A DNA stretch of 64,000 nucleotides from Streptomyces xiamenensis (GTDB lineage: Bacteria > Actinomycetota > Actinomycetes > Streptomycetales > Streptomycetaceae): positions 5,580,001-5,644,000 of the forward strand of contig NZ_CP009922.3 in NCBI RefSeq assembly GCF_000993785.3. Direction: 5' to 3'. Positions 1 to 10,090 of the stretch are shown piece by piece (the stretch's first letter is position 1; every line of letters starts with the position of its first letter). The notes beneath the pieces were generated by a model, which was not told where the DNA came from, made no database searches, and was given only the letters and a program-made list of their open reading frames with translations. The translations under genes were made by a program, and so were the position numbers.

Positions 1-3000
1 CGCTTGCGCTCGTGTTCCAGGTGCCCGGCGAGCGCGGCGTGCCGGGCCGCGTCGTCCAGGCCCCGCAGGTCCGTCACCTCCAGGGGCGTCACGGCGTGGG
101 CGTGGACGAGCTGCACCGGGACGGAGCAGCCGCTCAGTTCGAAGGAGGTGCGCAGGACGGGGTGCCGGGCCACGGTGCGCGCGAGGGCCTCGCGGAAGGC
201 GGCCTCGTCGAACGGTCCGGCCAGCCGTATGGAGTGCACGTTGTGGTACGGGGCCCGCTCCCGGTCGCGTTCCTGCTCGTAGACCATGCCGATCTGCAAC
301 TGGGCCATGGGGTAGGCGTCGTCGAGACCCCCGGGCAGGGCGGCCCGGTCCTCGGGGGAGAGCAGGGTGAACGGCGCCTGCTGTTCGGCGTCCGCCGCCC
401 GCGTGTCGCCGTCATCCTCGTCCCGGGTCACGGCCTGTGCCAGTTCGGCGAGTGTGGGGCGGCGCGTCACCTCCTGGAGCGCGAACCGCAGACCGGCACT
501 CCGCGCCTGGCCCAGGATCTGGATGCTGCGGATGGAGTCGCCTCCGAGGTCGAAGAAGTTGTCGTGGCGGCCGACGCGGTCGATGCCGAGGACCTGCTGC
601 CAGATGGCGGCGAGGTGCTGTTCCGTCTCGCCCTGCGGCGGGTCGAAGGCTTCGACGAGGTCGGGGCGCTCGCCGTCCGGGGCCGGCAGGGCGCGGCGGT
701 CCACCTTGGCGCGCGGGGTCAGCGGCAGGGCGTCGAGGAACACGAACTGCCGGGGCACCATGTACCCGGGCAGCCGTTCGCCGAGCCAGCCGCGCAGCTC
801 GCCCCGGGTGGGGGCCGGCTCGTGCGGCACCAGATAGCCGACCAGGTCCGCCGGGCCCGTACCGTCCTGCCGGGCCACCACCACGCACTCCCGCACCTGG
901 GGGTGGGCGCGCAGCGCCGTCTCCACCTCGCCGAGTTCGATGCGGTAGCCGCGGATCTTGATCATGTGGTCGACGCGGCCGAGGAATTCGACGGCGCCCC
1001 GGTGGGTCCAGCGTCCGCGGTCGCCGGTGCGGTAGAGGCGGCGGCCGGGGTGGTGGGGGTGGGGGAGGAAGCGTTCGGCCGTCATGGTCGGGTTGTTGAG
1101 GTAGCCGCGTGCCAGGCAGGGGCCGGATACGTACAGTTCGCCGGGCGTCCCGATGGGGGTGGGCATACCGGCGTCGTCCAGGACGTGGACCTCGGTGTTG
1201 ACCAGGGGGGAGCCGAGCGGCAGCGGTCCGTCGGGGAGTGTGTGCCGGGTGTAGGCGCCGCAGACGGAGAACGTCGTGGTCTCGGTGGGGCCCCAGCAGT
1301 TGACGAGTTCCAGCTCCGGGCAGCGCTGGAGGACGCGCGCGGCGTGCTGGGGGGAGACGGTCTCGCTTCCGGTGAGGAAGCGCCGCAATCCGTCGAAGGT
1401 GGCGGGTTCGTGGTCGACGAGCAGCGTGAACAGCGAGGCCGTGGCGTGCAGCACGGTCACCTCGTGCTCCTGGACCCAGCGGGCGATGTCGGCGGGTCCG
1501 TAGGAGATCGGCGGAGCCATCACCAGCCGGGCCCCGCCGACCAGCGGGGCCCACACCTCGAACGTCGAGTTGTCGAACGGCAGCGGTGCCAGCTGCAACA
1601 GCGTGTCCGCGCCGTTCAGCGTCAGGAACGGTGCCCCGTGCAGGAGTTCGGTGACATTGCGGTGCCGTGTCAGCACCCCCTTGGGCCGGCCGGTGGAGCC
1701 GGAGGTGAAGATGACGTAGCAGCCGTTGTCGGGGCCGACCCCGCTGACCGGGTCGGAGTCCCGCCCCGGGCCGGCCGGTTGCGGCCGTTCCAGGTCCAAT
1801 ACGTCCCACGGCCCGTCCGGCACCCGGTCCGCGACCCGCTCCGTCGTCAGCACCAGCGGCGCGGCGACCTGCTTGAGCATGTACTCCAGCCGGGCGGCCG
1901 GGAATTCGGGGTCCAGGGGGACGTAGGTGCCGCCGGCCTTCAGGATGCCGAGCAGCGCGGTGACCATCTCCAGGGAGCGTTCGGCGCACAGACCCACGCA
2001 CACGTCGGGTTCGACGCCGAGGTCACGCAGGCGGTGGGCGAGCCGGTTGGCGCGCAGGTTCAGTTCGGCGTACGTGAGCCGCTGGTCCCCGGCGACGACG
2101 GCGACCGCGTCGGGTGTGGCGGCGGCCCGGGCGGCGACCATCTCGTGCACCGGCACCGGCGGCACCTCCGTGCGCGGCCCCTGCCAGGAGGCGATCACGG
2201 CCAGTTCGGCATCGCCCACCAGCGGCGCCTGCCGGTGCGGCGCGCCCGGGTCGGCGACCATGGCGCGCATCACGCGCACGTACACGTCGCGCAGCAGCAG
2301 CACCTGATCCTGCGTCAGCACATCCGGGTGGTAGTCCAGCCCCAGCAGCAGCCGCGAGGAGTACGGATTACGGATGATCCCCACGTTCAGCGGGAAGTTG
2401 GTGGGCTCGGCCCGGACCGTGCTGAAGCTGTCGATCTTGCCGTCCTCGATCCGGATCCGGTCCGCACCGAAGGCCTTGCTCAGCACATGGAAGTGGTTGT
2501 AGACGAAGTTCACCTCGAACAGCGGGCCCCCGCCGAGGCCGCGCTGGAGCGCGCCGAGGGGGTAGCGGCGGTGCGGCAGCAGATCGCGTTCGGCCGCGAA
2601 GACCGCCCGCACCAGATCGGCCCAGCTGCCGGTCGGCAGTTGAAGCCGGAACGGCACGGTGTTCAGGAACAGGCCCCGGGCCTCTGCCCCGTCCGTCTCC
2701 TCCAGCCGGCCGTTGGCGGTGAGACCGACCAGGAGATCCGAACTGCCGGTGAGCACGCTGATGGCTCGCAGATGCGCCGCCAGCGCCACCGCCTTGAACG
2801 GCACCCCGCAGTGCCGCGCGACCTCCTGGAGGCCGTCGCACACCTCCTGCGGCAGCAGGGTCTCCACCGAGCCGTAGCCCTCGGCCTCGTTGTGCACCCG
2901 CCATTCGTCGGGCATCGCCTGCCCGGCCAGCACGGACGGGGCGTCCACCGGGCGGCGCGGCAGCCGGCAGTCCGGACGGTCCCCGACCCGCTCCAGCCAG

Positions 3001-6000
3001 AACTCCTCGCTCTCCCGCGAGGTCATCGCTGCCTTCTCCGCCGCGATGAAGTCGCGGTAGGTGGACCGCGGCGGCTCCGGGCGGGGATCACCTCCCGCCA
3101 GCAGCTCCTGATAGAGCGAGGTGATTTCGGAGAGCGTGGAATGCAGGCTCCACCCGTCGAAGATGGCGTGGTGTTCGGTGATGGTCCACTGGAACACCAC
3201 GTCCGCCAGCCGGTGCAGGCCGAAGCGCAGCAGCAGCGGGTGCGCGTGGTCGAAACGGTGTGCCCGCTCCGTCCGCACATAGTCGGCGATGACCTCCTCC
3301 TGGGCCGCGTCGTCCAGCTCCCGCACGTCGACCACGGTGAACGGCATCTCGGCGTGCGCGTGCACCAGTTGCAGGGGCTCGCTGTAGCCGCTCAGGTCGA
3401 AGGACGTGCGCAGGATGGGATGCCGGGCGACGACCCGGGCCACCGCCTCGCGGAAGGCCGCCTCGTCGAACGGGCCGATGATCCGCAGGCTGTCGACGTT
3501 GTGGTACGGCCGCCGGTCGGGGTCGAACTCCATCTCGTAGACCATGCCGACCTGGAGTTCGGCCATCGGGTAGGCGTCGGTGAGTCCCTCGGGCAGCCGG
3601 GCCCGGTCCCCGGCGGTCAGCAGCGAGAACGGCTCCGGCGCGGCGGCCGGCCCCCGCGCCCCGTCCTCCTGTCCGTCCGTGGGCGTGGTGACGGAGCAGA
3701 CCCCGGCCAGTCCGGCGGCGGTCGGGTGCCGGAACAGGTCCTGGAGGGCGAAGGACACCCCGCCGGCCTTGGCCCGCCCCAGGACCTGAAGGGCGCGGAT
3801 GGAGTCGCCGCCCAGGTCGAAGAACGAGTCGAGCCGTCCCACCCGGCGCACACCGAGGACCTCGCTCAGGATGTCGGCGAGAAGCTCCTCCACGGGACCC
3901 TGCGGCGCGGCGTACTCCTGCCCGAGCTCCGGCCGTTCCTGATCGGGAGCGGGGAGGGCGCGGGTGTCGATCTTGCCCTGGGGGGTGAGGGGCAGGTGGG
4001 TGAGGTGGACGAAGTGGTGCGGGATGGCGTACGGCGGCAGTTCAGCCGTGAGCCAGGTCCGCAGCTCCGTGGTGTTCAGGGGCTGTCCGGTGGTGGTGGT
4101 GAGGTAGGCGGTGAGGGTGTCGGGGTGGGTGTGGGTGAGGTGGGCCTGGGCGATCCCCGGATGCTGCTGGAGCGCCGCCTCGATCTCCGCCGGCTCCAGC
4201 CGGTGCCCGCGCACCTTGATCTGCTGGTCGGAGCGTCCTTGGTGGTGCAGGGTGCCCTGCGGCGTCCAGCGGGCCAGGTCGCCGGTGCGGTACAGGCGGC
4301 TGCCGGGCGGGCCGTAGGGGTCGGGGACGAAGCGGTCCGCCGTCAGCGCCGGGCGTCCGGTGTAGCCCCGGGTCACACCGGCACCCCCCACGTACAGCTC
4401 GCCCGTGACACCGATCGGCGCCGGCCGGCCGTGCCGGTCGAGCACCCGGATCGTCATGTCGGGCAGCGCCGGGCCGATCGGGGCCGTGCTGTGGCGGAGA
4501 TCCTCCTCGGTCAGGCGGATGTGGGTGACGTGGACGGTGGTTTCGGTGATGCCGTACATGTTGATCAGGGCGGGGGAGTCGTAGCCGTGCCGGTCGGCCC
4601 AGGCACGGACGGAGGGCTGGTGCAGCTGCTCGCCGCCGAACACCACCGCGCGCAGCGCCAGCGGCTCGCCGCGCTCCGCGTCGACGGCCTCCAGGTGGCG
4701 GAACGCGGTGGGCGTCTGACTGAGGACGGTGACGTTCTCCCGGCCCAGCAGGGAGTGGAAGGCGTGGGTGTCGCGGGCCGTCTCGCGCGGGACGATGACC
4801 AGGCGGGCGCCGGTGGTGAGGGGGCCCCAGATCTCCCAGACGGAGAAGTCGAAGGCGAAGCTGTGGAATTGGCTCCACACGTCGTCGGTGCGGAGTTCGA
4901 GTGCGCTCCGCGCGGCGGTGAACAGCCGGGTGACGTTGCGGTGGGTGACGGTGGTGCCCTTGGGCCGGCCCGTCGAACCGGAGGTGAAGATGACGTAGCA
5001 CGCCCGGTCGGGGGAGATCGGTGCGGTCTGCGGCGCGGTGTCCGCCGCCGGTGGCTCCCCGTCCACGGTCGCGATGTCGAGGGCGGTCCAGGGTCCTTCG
5101 GGTGCGGTGGTGTTCAGGGTCAGTACGAGGGGTGCGGCGGTCTCGGTGAGCATGTGCCGCAGGCGTTCGGCGGGGAAGGTGGTGTCCAGCGGCACGTACA
5201 CGCCGCCGGCCTTCAGGACGGCCAGCGCGGCGACGACGGCCTCCGCCGAGCGGTCGAGGAGCAGGCCCACCGGTGTCTCCGCGCCCACTCCCCGTTCGAT
5301 CAGGGCGTGGGCGAGCGCGTTGGCCCGTCGGTCGAGGTCCCGGTACGTCAGCCGCTCCTCCCCGCAGACCACCGCCACGGCGCCCGGGGTCCGGGCGGCC
5401 CGCGCGGCGACCTGTTCGTGCAGCAGCCCCGCCGCGCACACAGTGTCACCACCCACCCAGGAGCCCACCAACTCCCGCTCGGCAGGGGGCATCAGCTCCA
5501 GCCGGCTCACCGGCAGATCCGGCTCCGTCACGGCGTGGCCGAGCAGCGTGCGCCAGTGGTCGACCAGCGTCGCCACGTCCGCCGCCTCGAACAGGTCGGT
5601 GGCGTACTCCACCTCCAGCCGCAGCCCGCCGGCCCCCCGGTACACCGACCAGGTCAGGTCGAACTTCGCCGTGTCCGTCGGCACCATCGTGCGCCGCACC
5701 GCGACCCCGTCCGGCAGCGTCGTGTCCGGCTCCTCCTCGTGCAGGGCGAACACCACCTGCACCACCGGCGTGTGGCTGAGGGAGCGCTCCGGCCGCAGCC
5801 GCTGCACCGCCACATCGAAGGGGACCCTGCTGCGACCCAGGGCGTCCAGCACCCCGGTCCGCGAGCGCTGGACCAGGGACCGGAAAGAAGGGTCGTCCGA
5901 CAGGTCGCTGCGCACCACCAGGGAATCCGCGAAGAACCCCACCAGCTCGTTCAGCCGGGGCAGCCCGCGCCCGGCCACCGGCGAGCCCAGCACGACATCC

Positions 6001-6896
6001 GTACTGCCCGAATGCCGCGCCACCAGCGCCTGGAAGGAGGCCAGCAGCACCATGTACAGGGTGACGTTCTGGTCCGCCGCGAAGGTCTCCAGCTCCCGCA
6101 GGGGCACCCCGGTCAGGGGGTACGAGCGCGTCCGGCCCCGGTGGCTCAGCTCGGCCGGGCGGGTCCTGCCCGTTCCGAGATCCAGCACCTCGGGAGCACC
6201 GTCGAGTGCCTTCTCCCAGGCCGCCAGCGCCTTGTCGGCCCGGGGGCCGGCGACCGTCTCCCGCTGCCACAGCGCGTAGTCCGCGAACTGCACCTCCGGC
6301 GCCACCGCGGCACCGCCCGCCGCCTCCCCCTGTTCCCAGGCGGCGAGCAGGTGACGCTGGAAGACCTCCACCGACCAGCCGTCGCAGGCGATGTGGTGGA
6401 ACGTCAGGTGCAGCCACAGTTCGTCGTCCGCGATCCGCAGCAGCACGTACCGCACCATCGGTCCGGTCGCCAGGTCGAAGGGGACCAGCGCCTCGGCCTT
6501 CACCAGCGCCTCGGCACGCGCCCGCCGCTGCGCGACGTCCTCACCGCTCCCGTCCGCGGCGAGGTCCATCAGCCGCCCCGGGACCCGCCGGTCCTCCAGG
6601 ACCCGCTGCCGCGGTTCCCCGCCGCGGTCCTCCCCGATGACCGTGAACAGCACGTCCTGGCCGGCCGCCACCGCGTTCACGGCGGCCGGCAGCCGCTCCT
6701 CGGCGTCCTCCGGGAGTGGCCCGGTGAACCGCAGGGTGACCGGGATGTTGTAGACCGGGCGTCCGCCCATCCAGCGGTCCAGGAACCACAGCCGCTGTTG
6801 TCCGTAGGACAGCGGTCCGCGTTCCGCCGGACGGGGCCGGAGAGTTCTGCTGGAGGGGGCCGGTGAATTCGCCGGGCGACGGATGCCGTTGTCCAT
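1..6896 (-). CDS. nonribosomal peptide synthetase, C-A-PCP-C-A-PCP-C (3' end off window)
   Basis: This is a multimodular peptide synthetase that activates amino acids and joins them on carrier proteins in the cytoplasm. The 2,298 residues present run: C1 (about 28-450, HHIACDGWS), A1 (about 485-980, FTSGSTGRPKG, GITETT, YRTGDLARW), PCP1 (FDLGGDSIRALQ, about 1030), C2 (about 1105-1555, HHAIFDGWS), A2 (about 1575-2070, FTSGSTGRPKG, WGPTETT), PCP2 (FDLGGDSIRSIQ, about 2117) and the start of C3 (from about 2195). The A1 pocket reads D-F-W-S-V-G-M-V-H-K, close to the known threonine code DFWNIGMVHK. A2 reads roughly D-N-F-H-L-G-C-T-F-K, which I cannot assign. No epimerase, methyltransferase or thioesterase domain is visible. 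Opening with a C domain suggests it extends a chain begun by another enzyme. The ATG at 6896 has GAAGGAC 8 bases upstream. The stop lies outside the window. Confidence 0.96.
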   Translation of the reverse strand, partial: MDNGIRRPANSPAPSSRTLRPRPAERGPLSYGQQRLWFLDRWMGGRPVYNIPVTLRFTGPLPEDAEERLPAAVNAVAAGQDVLFTVIGEDRGGEPRQRVLEDRRVPGRLMDLAADGSGEDVAQRRARAEALVKAEALVPFDLATGPMVRYVLLRIADDELWLHLTFHHIACDGWSVEVFQRHLLAAWEQGEAAGGAAVAPEVQFADYALWQRETVAGPRADKALAAWEKALDGAPEVLDLGTGRTRPAELSHRGRTRSYPLTGVPLRELETFAADQNVTLYMVLLASFQALVARHSGSTDVVLGSPVAGRGLPRLNELVGFFADSLVVRSDLSDDPSFRSLVQRSRTGVLDALGRSRVPFDVAVQRLRPERSLSHTPVVQVVFALHEEEPDTTLPDGVAVRRTMVPTDTAKFDLTWSVYRGAGGLRLEVEYATDLFEAADVATLVDHWRTLLGHAVTEPDLPVSRLELMPPAERELVGSWVGGDTVCAAGLLHEQVAARAARTPGAVAVVCGEERLTYRDLDRRANALAHALIERGVGAETPVGLLLDRSAEAVVAALAVLKAGGVYVPLDTTFPAERLRHMLTETAAPLVLTLNTTAPEGPWTALDIATVDGEPPAADTAPQTAPISPDRACYVIFTSGSTGRPKGTTVTHRNVTRLFTAARSALELRTDDVWSQFHSFAFDFSVWEIWGPLTTGARLVIVPRETARDTHAFHSLLGRENVTVLSQTPTAFRHLEAVDAERGEPLALRAVVFGGEQLHQPSVRAWADRHGYDSPALINMYGITETTVHVTHIRLTEEDLRHSTAPIGPALPDMTIRVLDRHGRPAPIGVTGELYVGGAGVTRGYTGRPALTADRFVPDPYGPPGSRLYRTGDLARWTPQGTLHHQGRSDQQIKVRGHRLEPAEIEAALQQHPGIAQAHLTHTHPDTLTAYLTTTTGQPLNTTELRTWLTAELPPYAIPHHFVHLTHLPLTPQGKIDTRALPAPDQERPELGQEYAAPQGPVEELLADILSEVLGVRRVGRLDSFFDLGGDSIRALQVLGRAKAGGVSFALQDLFRHPTAAGLAGVCSVTTPTDGQEDGARGPAAAPEPFSLLTAGDRARLPEGLTDAYPMAELQVGMVYEMEFDPDRRPYHNVDSLRIIGPFDEAAFREAVARVVARHPILRTSFDLSGYSEPLQLVHAHAEMPFTVVDVRELDDAAQEEVIADYVRTERAHRFDHAHPLLLRFGLHRLADVVFQWTITEHHAIFDGWSLHSTLSEITSLYQELLAGGDPRPEPPRSTYRDFIAAEKAAMTSRESEEFWLERVGDRPDCRLPRRPVDAPSVLAGQAMPDEWRVHNEAEGYGSVETLLPQEVCDGLQEVARHCGVPFKAVALAAHLRAISVLTGSSDLLVGLTANGRLEETDGAEARGLFLNTVPFRLQLPTGSWADLVRAVFAAERDLLPHRRYPLGALQRGLGGGPLFEVNFVYNHFHVLSKAFGADRIRIEDGKIDSFSTVRAEPTNFPLNVGIIRNPYSSRLLLGLDYHPDVLTQDQVLLLRDVYVRVMRAMVADPGAPHRQAPLVGDAELAVIASWQGPRTEVPPVPVHEMVAARAAATPDAVAVVAGDQRLTYAELNLRANRLAHRLRDLGVEPDVCVGLCAERSLEMVTALLGILKAGGTYVPLDPEFPAARLEYMLKQVAAPLVLTTERVADRVPDGPWDVLDLERPQPAGPGRDSDPVSGVGPDNGCYVIFTSGSTGRPKGVLTRHRNVTELLHGAPFLTLNGADTLLQLAPLPFDNSTFEVWAPLVGGARLVMAPPISYGPADIARWVQEHEVTVLHATASLFTLLVDHEPATFDGLRRFLTGSETVSPQHAARVLQRCPELELVNCWGPTETTTFSVCGAYTRHTLPDGPLPLGSPLVNTEVHVLDDAGMPTPIGTPGELYVSGPCLARGYLNNPTMTAERFLPHPHHPGRRLYRTGDRGRWTHRGAVEFLGRVDHMIKIRGYRIELGEVETALRAHPQVRECVVVARQDGTGPADLVGYLVPHEPAPTRGELRGWLGERLPGYMVPRQFVFLDALPLTPRAKVDRRALPAPDGERPDLVEAFDPPQGETEQHLAAIWQQVLGIDRVGRHDNFFDLGGDSIRSIQILGQARSAGLRFALQEVTRRPTLAELAQAVTRDEDDGDTRAADAEQQAPFTLLSPEDRAALPGGLDDAYPMAQLQIGMVYEQERDRERAPYHNVHSIRLAGPFDEAAFREALARTVARHPVLRTSFELSGCSVPVQLVHAHAVTPLEVTDLRGLDDAARHAALAGHLEHERK

Positions 6897-7016
6897 GTAC
6901 GAAGTCCTTCTCGCCGGCCGAGTAATTCGGCGGATGACCGGTGATGTTGATCCGGAAGGCAGGGCGGAGCGCCAGCACAATGCGGAGGAAAGGGCGTCGA
7001 GCTGTGGAACATCTGC

Positions 7017-7045
7017 ACGCTAGGGAGGCAATGGGGGCACGTCAA
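7017..7045 (-). promoter_or_regulatory. predicted promoter of the NRPS gene
   Basis: On the minus strand TTGACG (7040-7045) is followed after 17 bases by TAGCGT (7017-7022), a near-consensus vegetative promoter. It would leave an untranslated leader of roughly 110 bases before the NRPS start at 6896. The rest of the 352-base gap 6897-7248 contains the hairpin listed separately and no credible gene. I saw no clear SARP heptamer direct repeats next to the -35. Confidence 0.5.
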
Positions 7046-7146
7046 GGGATTCCGGTGGCTGTTGCGTGCGCAATAGTGGATCGATGGCAGACGGAAAAGA
7101 AGGGAATAATGTCCGGGCCGGAAAAGGGCGTGCGCAGGCGTGAGTT

Positions 7147-7171
7147 CCGCCCGCGATTTCACCGCGGGCGG
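7147..7171 (-). terminator. hairpin downstream of the SARP gene
   Basis: A perfect 9-bp stem (CCGCCCGCG / CGCGGGCGG) encloses a 7-base loop. It lies 78 bases past the stop of the SARP-type regulator and before the NRPS promoter, so it could end regulator transcripts and separate the two genes. No T tract follows, which is common for actinobacterial terminators. Confidence 0.4.
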
Positions 7172-7248
7172 AGCAGCGCCGCCCGGCGGGGAAAGAAAAC
7201 CGGTGCGCGCCGGTAAGCGCCGTACCGGCCCTTCCGCGCCACGATGCG

Positions 7249-9768
7249 TCAGGGAACCGCCGGCACCTTCGGCAGCAACAGCCTCGCTGGTTCCGGCGGC
7301 GCGGGCCGCGCCCCCTCCTCCGCGAGCGCCACCGTCAGCCGCGTCACGGCCTCCGGCGGCGCGTTCCCGGCCGCCCGCCGCGCCGCCGCGAGCAATGCAC
7401 GGGCCTGTCCGTGTTCGCCCCGGTGGCGGTAGGCACCGGCCAGAGCGATCAACGCCTCGATCTCGTCCCCGGCCTCCGCCGTGCCGGGCCCCACCGCCCA
7501 CCCGCCGGCCCCGGCCACCGCGACCAGCACCGCCCGGCCCCCCGCACGCGAGGTCCGCGGCGCCCCGCCGTCACCCGTGCCGTCCGCCCCGCCCCAGCCG
7601 GGCGCCGCGCGCCACTGCCCCCACACCGCCACCACCGCGTCCGCCAGGGCCCGGGCGTGCGGCAGCAGCCCCGCGTCGGCCGCCTGCCGGACGGCCAGCA
7701 GCAGCCAGGGACGTTCCCGCCCGTACCAGTCCCCGGGATCGGCCAGGATCTGGCCCACCCAGCGCGCGGGCAGCGCCCAGCGGGTCACACCGGCACCGCC
7801 GGATCCGCTCTCCGGCGCCCGGTCGTGGCCGCCCCTGCGGTACGCCTCGTCGAGCAGGAACAGCAGCGCCCCCAGGTAGCGTTCGAGCGCGGCGCGGTGT
7901 GCACCGGCCGTCTCCTCGACAGCCAGCCGCTCCCGCGCGAAGGCCCGCACCAGCCCCGGCAGCCGGTAGCGGGCCGCGCCGCTCACCGGATCGATGTCGA
8001 CCTCCAGCAGATACGACTCGGCCAGCTCCTCCAGCAGATCCTGCGAGGTGAGCGGATCGGTGCGCAGCAGCGGGCCCCCGGCCCACGAGGCGAAGGACGC
8101 GGCCTGGGGCACCGCCAGCAGCCGCAGCAGCCGGCGCGCACCCGGGGTACGGCTGTCGTAGGCGGTTGCCACGGCGGCCCGTACGTCGGTGCCCGAGCGG
8201 CTGAGTTCGTCCAGCGGCCGGGCGCACTCCAGCAGCCGGCGGTTCAGGTCGGCGACCGTCCAGTGCGGCCGGGCCACCAGCCGCGCGGCGGCACCGCGCA
8301 GCGCCAGCGGCAGGTCGTCGCAGGCGGCGCACAGCTGAGCGGCCTGCGCCTGCTGGCCCTCGACGCGCCTGCGGCCGGCGATCCTGGCCAGGAACTCCAG
8401 GGCGTCGGCCCGGTCGAACGGGCCGAGTTCCACCCGCCGCGCGGCCGGCAGCCCCGTCAGGCGGTGCCGCGAGGTGATCAGCACCCGGCACGCGGCGGTA
8501 CCCGGCAGCAGCGCTGCCACCTGCTGCTGCGTGCCCGCGCCGTCCAGCACCACCAGGACCCGCCGCCCGGCCAGCCGGTCCCGGTACATCTCCGCGCGTT
8601 CCTCCGTGCCGGCCGGGATCTCGGCCTCGGCGACGCCCAGCGCCCGCAGGAACCGCCCGAGCACATCGCCGGGCCCCACCGGCCCCCCCGTACCCGACAG
8701 CGAGGCGAACAACTGCCCGTCCGGATAGCGGGCGGCGAGCCGGTGCGCCACGTGGACGGCCAGGGTGCTTTTGCCGACCCCCGCACGCCCCGTGACCACG
8801 GTGACCGGTACGGCGGTGGGCCCGGTGGGCGGCTCCGTGCCCCGCTCAGGGCCCGGTTCACCCGCCCCCTGCTCCCCGGACCCTCCGGCCGGGCGCTCCA
8901 GCAGGGCGGCGACGGTCGCGCGCCGCCCGGTGAAGTCGGCGACATCGGCGGGCAGCAGCCGTGGCACCCGGGTCGGCGCGTGCCGCTGGGCCACCGTCGC
9001 CCGCTCCGCCGGCCCGCCGTCGGGACCCTGGATCAGCCGAGGGTCGCCGGTGAGGATGGCGTGGTGCAGCCGGCGCAGCCCTTCACCGGGCTCGATGCCC
9101 AGCTCCTCGATGAACGTCTCCCGCGTCCTGCGGTATTCGGTGAGTGCCTCGGCCTGCCGGCCCGAGCGGTACAGCGCCGTCATCAGCAGCGCCCTGGGTC
9201 TCTCCCGCAGGGGGTGCGCGGCGGCCAGCGCCGCCAGTTCACCCACCAGACGCTGATGCTCCCCCGCGGCCAGCTCCAGTTCCAGGCACTCCTCGTGCAA
9301 CGCCAGCCGCTGCTCGTCCAGTTGGGCGACCCCACCGCGCACCAGGCGGCTGCCGATCCCGTGCAGGGCGGGCCCGCGCCACAGCGCCAGGGCCGTACGG
9401 AACGCCCCGGCGGCCTGCCGTAACCGCCCCTCGGCGGCGGATCTGCGGCCGTCCGCGACCCGGGTCTCGAAGTCTGCCAGATCCAGCGCGTGTTCGCCGG
9501 TCCGCAGCCGGTAGCCGGGCGGCCGCGTGGTGATGAGCCCGGCGGCCGACAGCTGGTGACGCAGTGAGGAGATGCAGATCTGGATCTGGCTGCGGCTGGT
9601 GGCGGGCGGTTCCTTGCCCCACACCCCGTCGATCAACCGGTCGACCGGCACGATCCGTTCGGCCTCCAGGAGCAGCAACGCCAGAACGGTGCGCTGCCGT
9701 GAGCCCCTGACCTGGAGCGGGACGTCCTCGTGGGCCACTTCCAGCGGGCCGAGTATCCGGAACTCCAT
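7249..9768 (-). CDS. AfsR/SARP-family transcriptional regulator with NB-ARC domain
   Basis: This 839-residue protein is a probable activator of the adjacent NRPS cluster. It begins MEFRILGPLEV with an OmpR-type winged helix (1 to about 90, including GSRQRTVLALLLLEAERIV). A bacterial transcriptional activation domain follows (about 97-245, ending near EELGIEPGEGLRRLH). Next is an NB-ARC/STAND ATPase with Walker A GRAGVGKST near 327, Walker B RVLVVLDGAG near 399 and RVLITSRHRL. The C-terminal part is helical and TPR-like but shorter than in full AfsR proteins of about 1,000 residues. The ATG at 9768 was chosen because MEFRILGPLEV is the usual SARP N-terminus and AGGGAG lies 11 bases upstream. 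The frame stays open upstream to 9936 with non-homologous sequence. It is transcribed in the same direction as the NRPS gene. Confidence 0.93.
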   Translation of the reverse strand: MEFRILGPLEVAHEDVPLQVRGSRQRTVLALLLLEAERIVPVDRLIDGVWGKEPPATSRSQIQICISSLRHQLSAAGLITTRPPGYRLRTGEHALDLADFETRVADGRRSAAEGRLRQAAGAFRTALALWRGPALHGIGSRLVRGGVAQLDEQRLALHEECLELELAAGEHQRLVGELAALAAAHPLRERPRALLMTALYRSGRQAEALTEYRRTRETFIEELGIEPGEGLRRLHHAILTGDPRLIQGPDGGPAERATVAQRHAPTRVPRLLPADVADFTGRRATVAALLERPAGGSGEQGAGEPGPERGTEPPTGPTAVPVTVVTGRAGVGKSTLAVHVAHRLAARYPDGQLFASLSGTGGPVGPGDVLGRFLRALGVAEAEIPAGTEERAEMYRDRLAGRRVLVVLDGAGTQQQVAALLPGTAACRVLITSRHRLTGLPAARRVELGPFDRADALEFLARIAGRRRVEGQQAQAAQLCAACDDLPLALRGAAARLVARPHWTVADLNRRLLECARPLDELSRSGTDVRAAVATAYDSRTPGARRLLRLLAVPQAASFASWAGGPLLRTDPLTSQDLLEELAESYLLEVDIDPVSGAARYRLPGLVRAFARERLAVEETAGAHRAALERYLGALLFLLDEAYRRGGHDRAPESGSGGAGVTRWALPARWVGQILADPGDWYGRERPWLLLAVRQAADAGLLPHARALADAVVAVWGQWRAAPGWGGADGTGDGGAPRTSRAGGRAVLVAVAGAGGWAVGPGTAEAGDEIEALIALAGAYRHRGEHGQARALLAAARRAAGNAPPEAVTRLTVALAEEGARPAPPEPARLLLPKVPAVP

Positions 9769-10090
9769 GCGCTGTGTTTCTCCCTCACTGCTCGATCCGT
9801 CTTCCGAAAGACCGCGCGGCGGAGCGAGGAAGCGTGCTCCCGATCGGGGCCACACGCGTAGAACGTGCCGTCGAGCAGCCGGAATACAGGGTGAGTGGCC
9901 TTCCGGCCTGCGGTGACACGTGGTGCGTGGGCCCACCGGGCCACGGCCGGAGAGCCGGCCGCGGGCGGTACCCGACCGGAGTCACCACGCGGGGTAGCGG
10001 GGCAACTCCTTTCGGAGACGATGGCACAGCGGTCGCGGCACAGTCAACGAACAAGAATGTCTACTTCCCGCCAGGCTCCGGAGGCATACC
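9769..10090. other. intergenic region upstream of the SARP gene
   Basis: These 322 bases hold no supported gene. They should carry the promoter of the SARP-type regulator on the minus strand, but I found no convincing -35/-10 pair. A small hairpin (CTCC-TTTC-GGAG) lies near 10006-10017. Open frames on both strands lack Shine-Dalgarno sequences and familiar motifs. Confidence 0.5.

Noticed and set aside
12..6866. A 2,284-residue open frame on the plus strand
   Set aside because: It is antisense to the NRPS gene. The minus strand carries all NRPS motifs, while this frame is rich in Arg, Gly, Val and His, typical of the mirror frame of high-GC3 coding DNA.
9769..9936. Upstream extension of the SARP protein
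   Set aside because: The additional 56 residues are non-homologous, and the usual SARP start MEFRILGPLEV has its own ribosome site.
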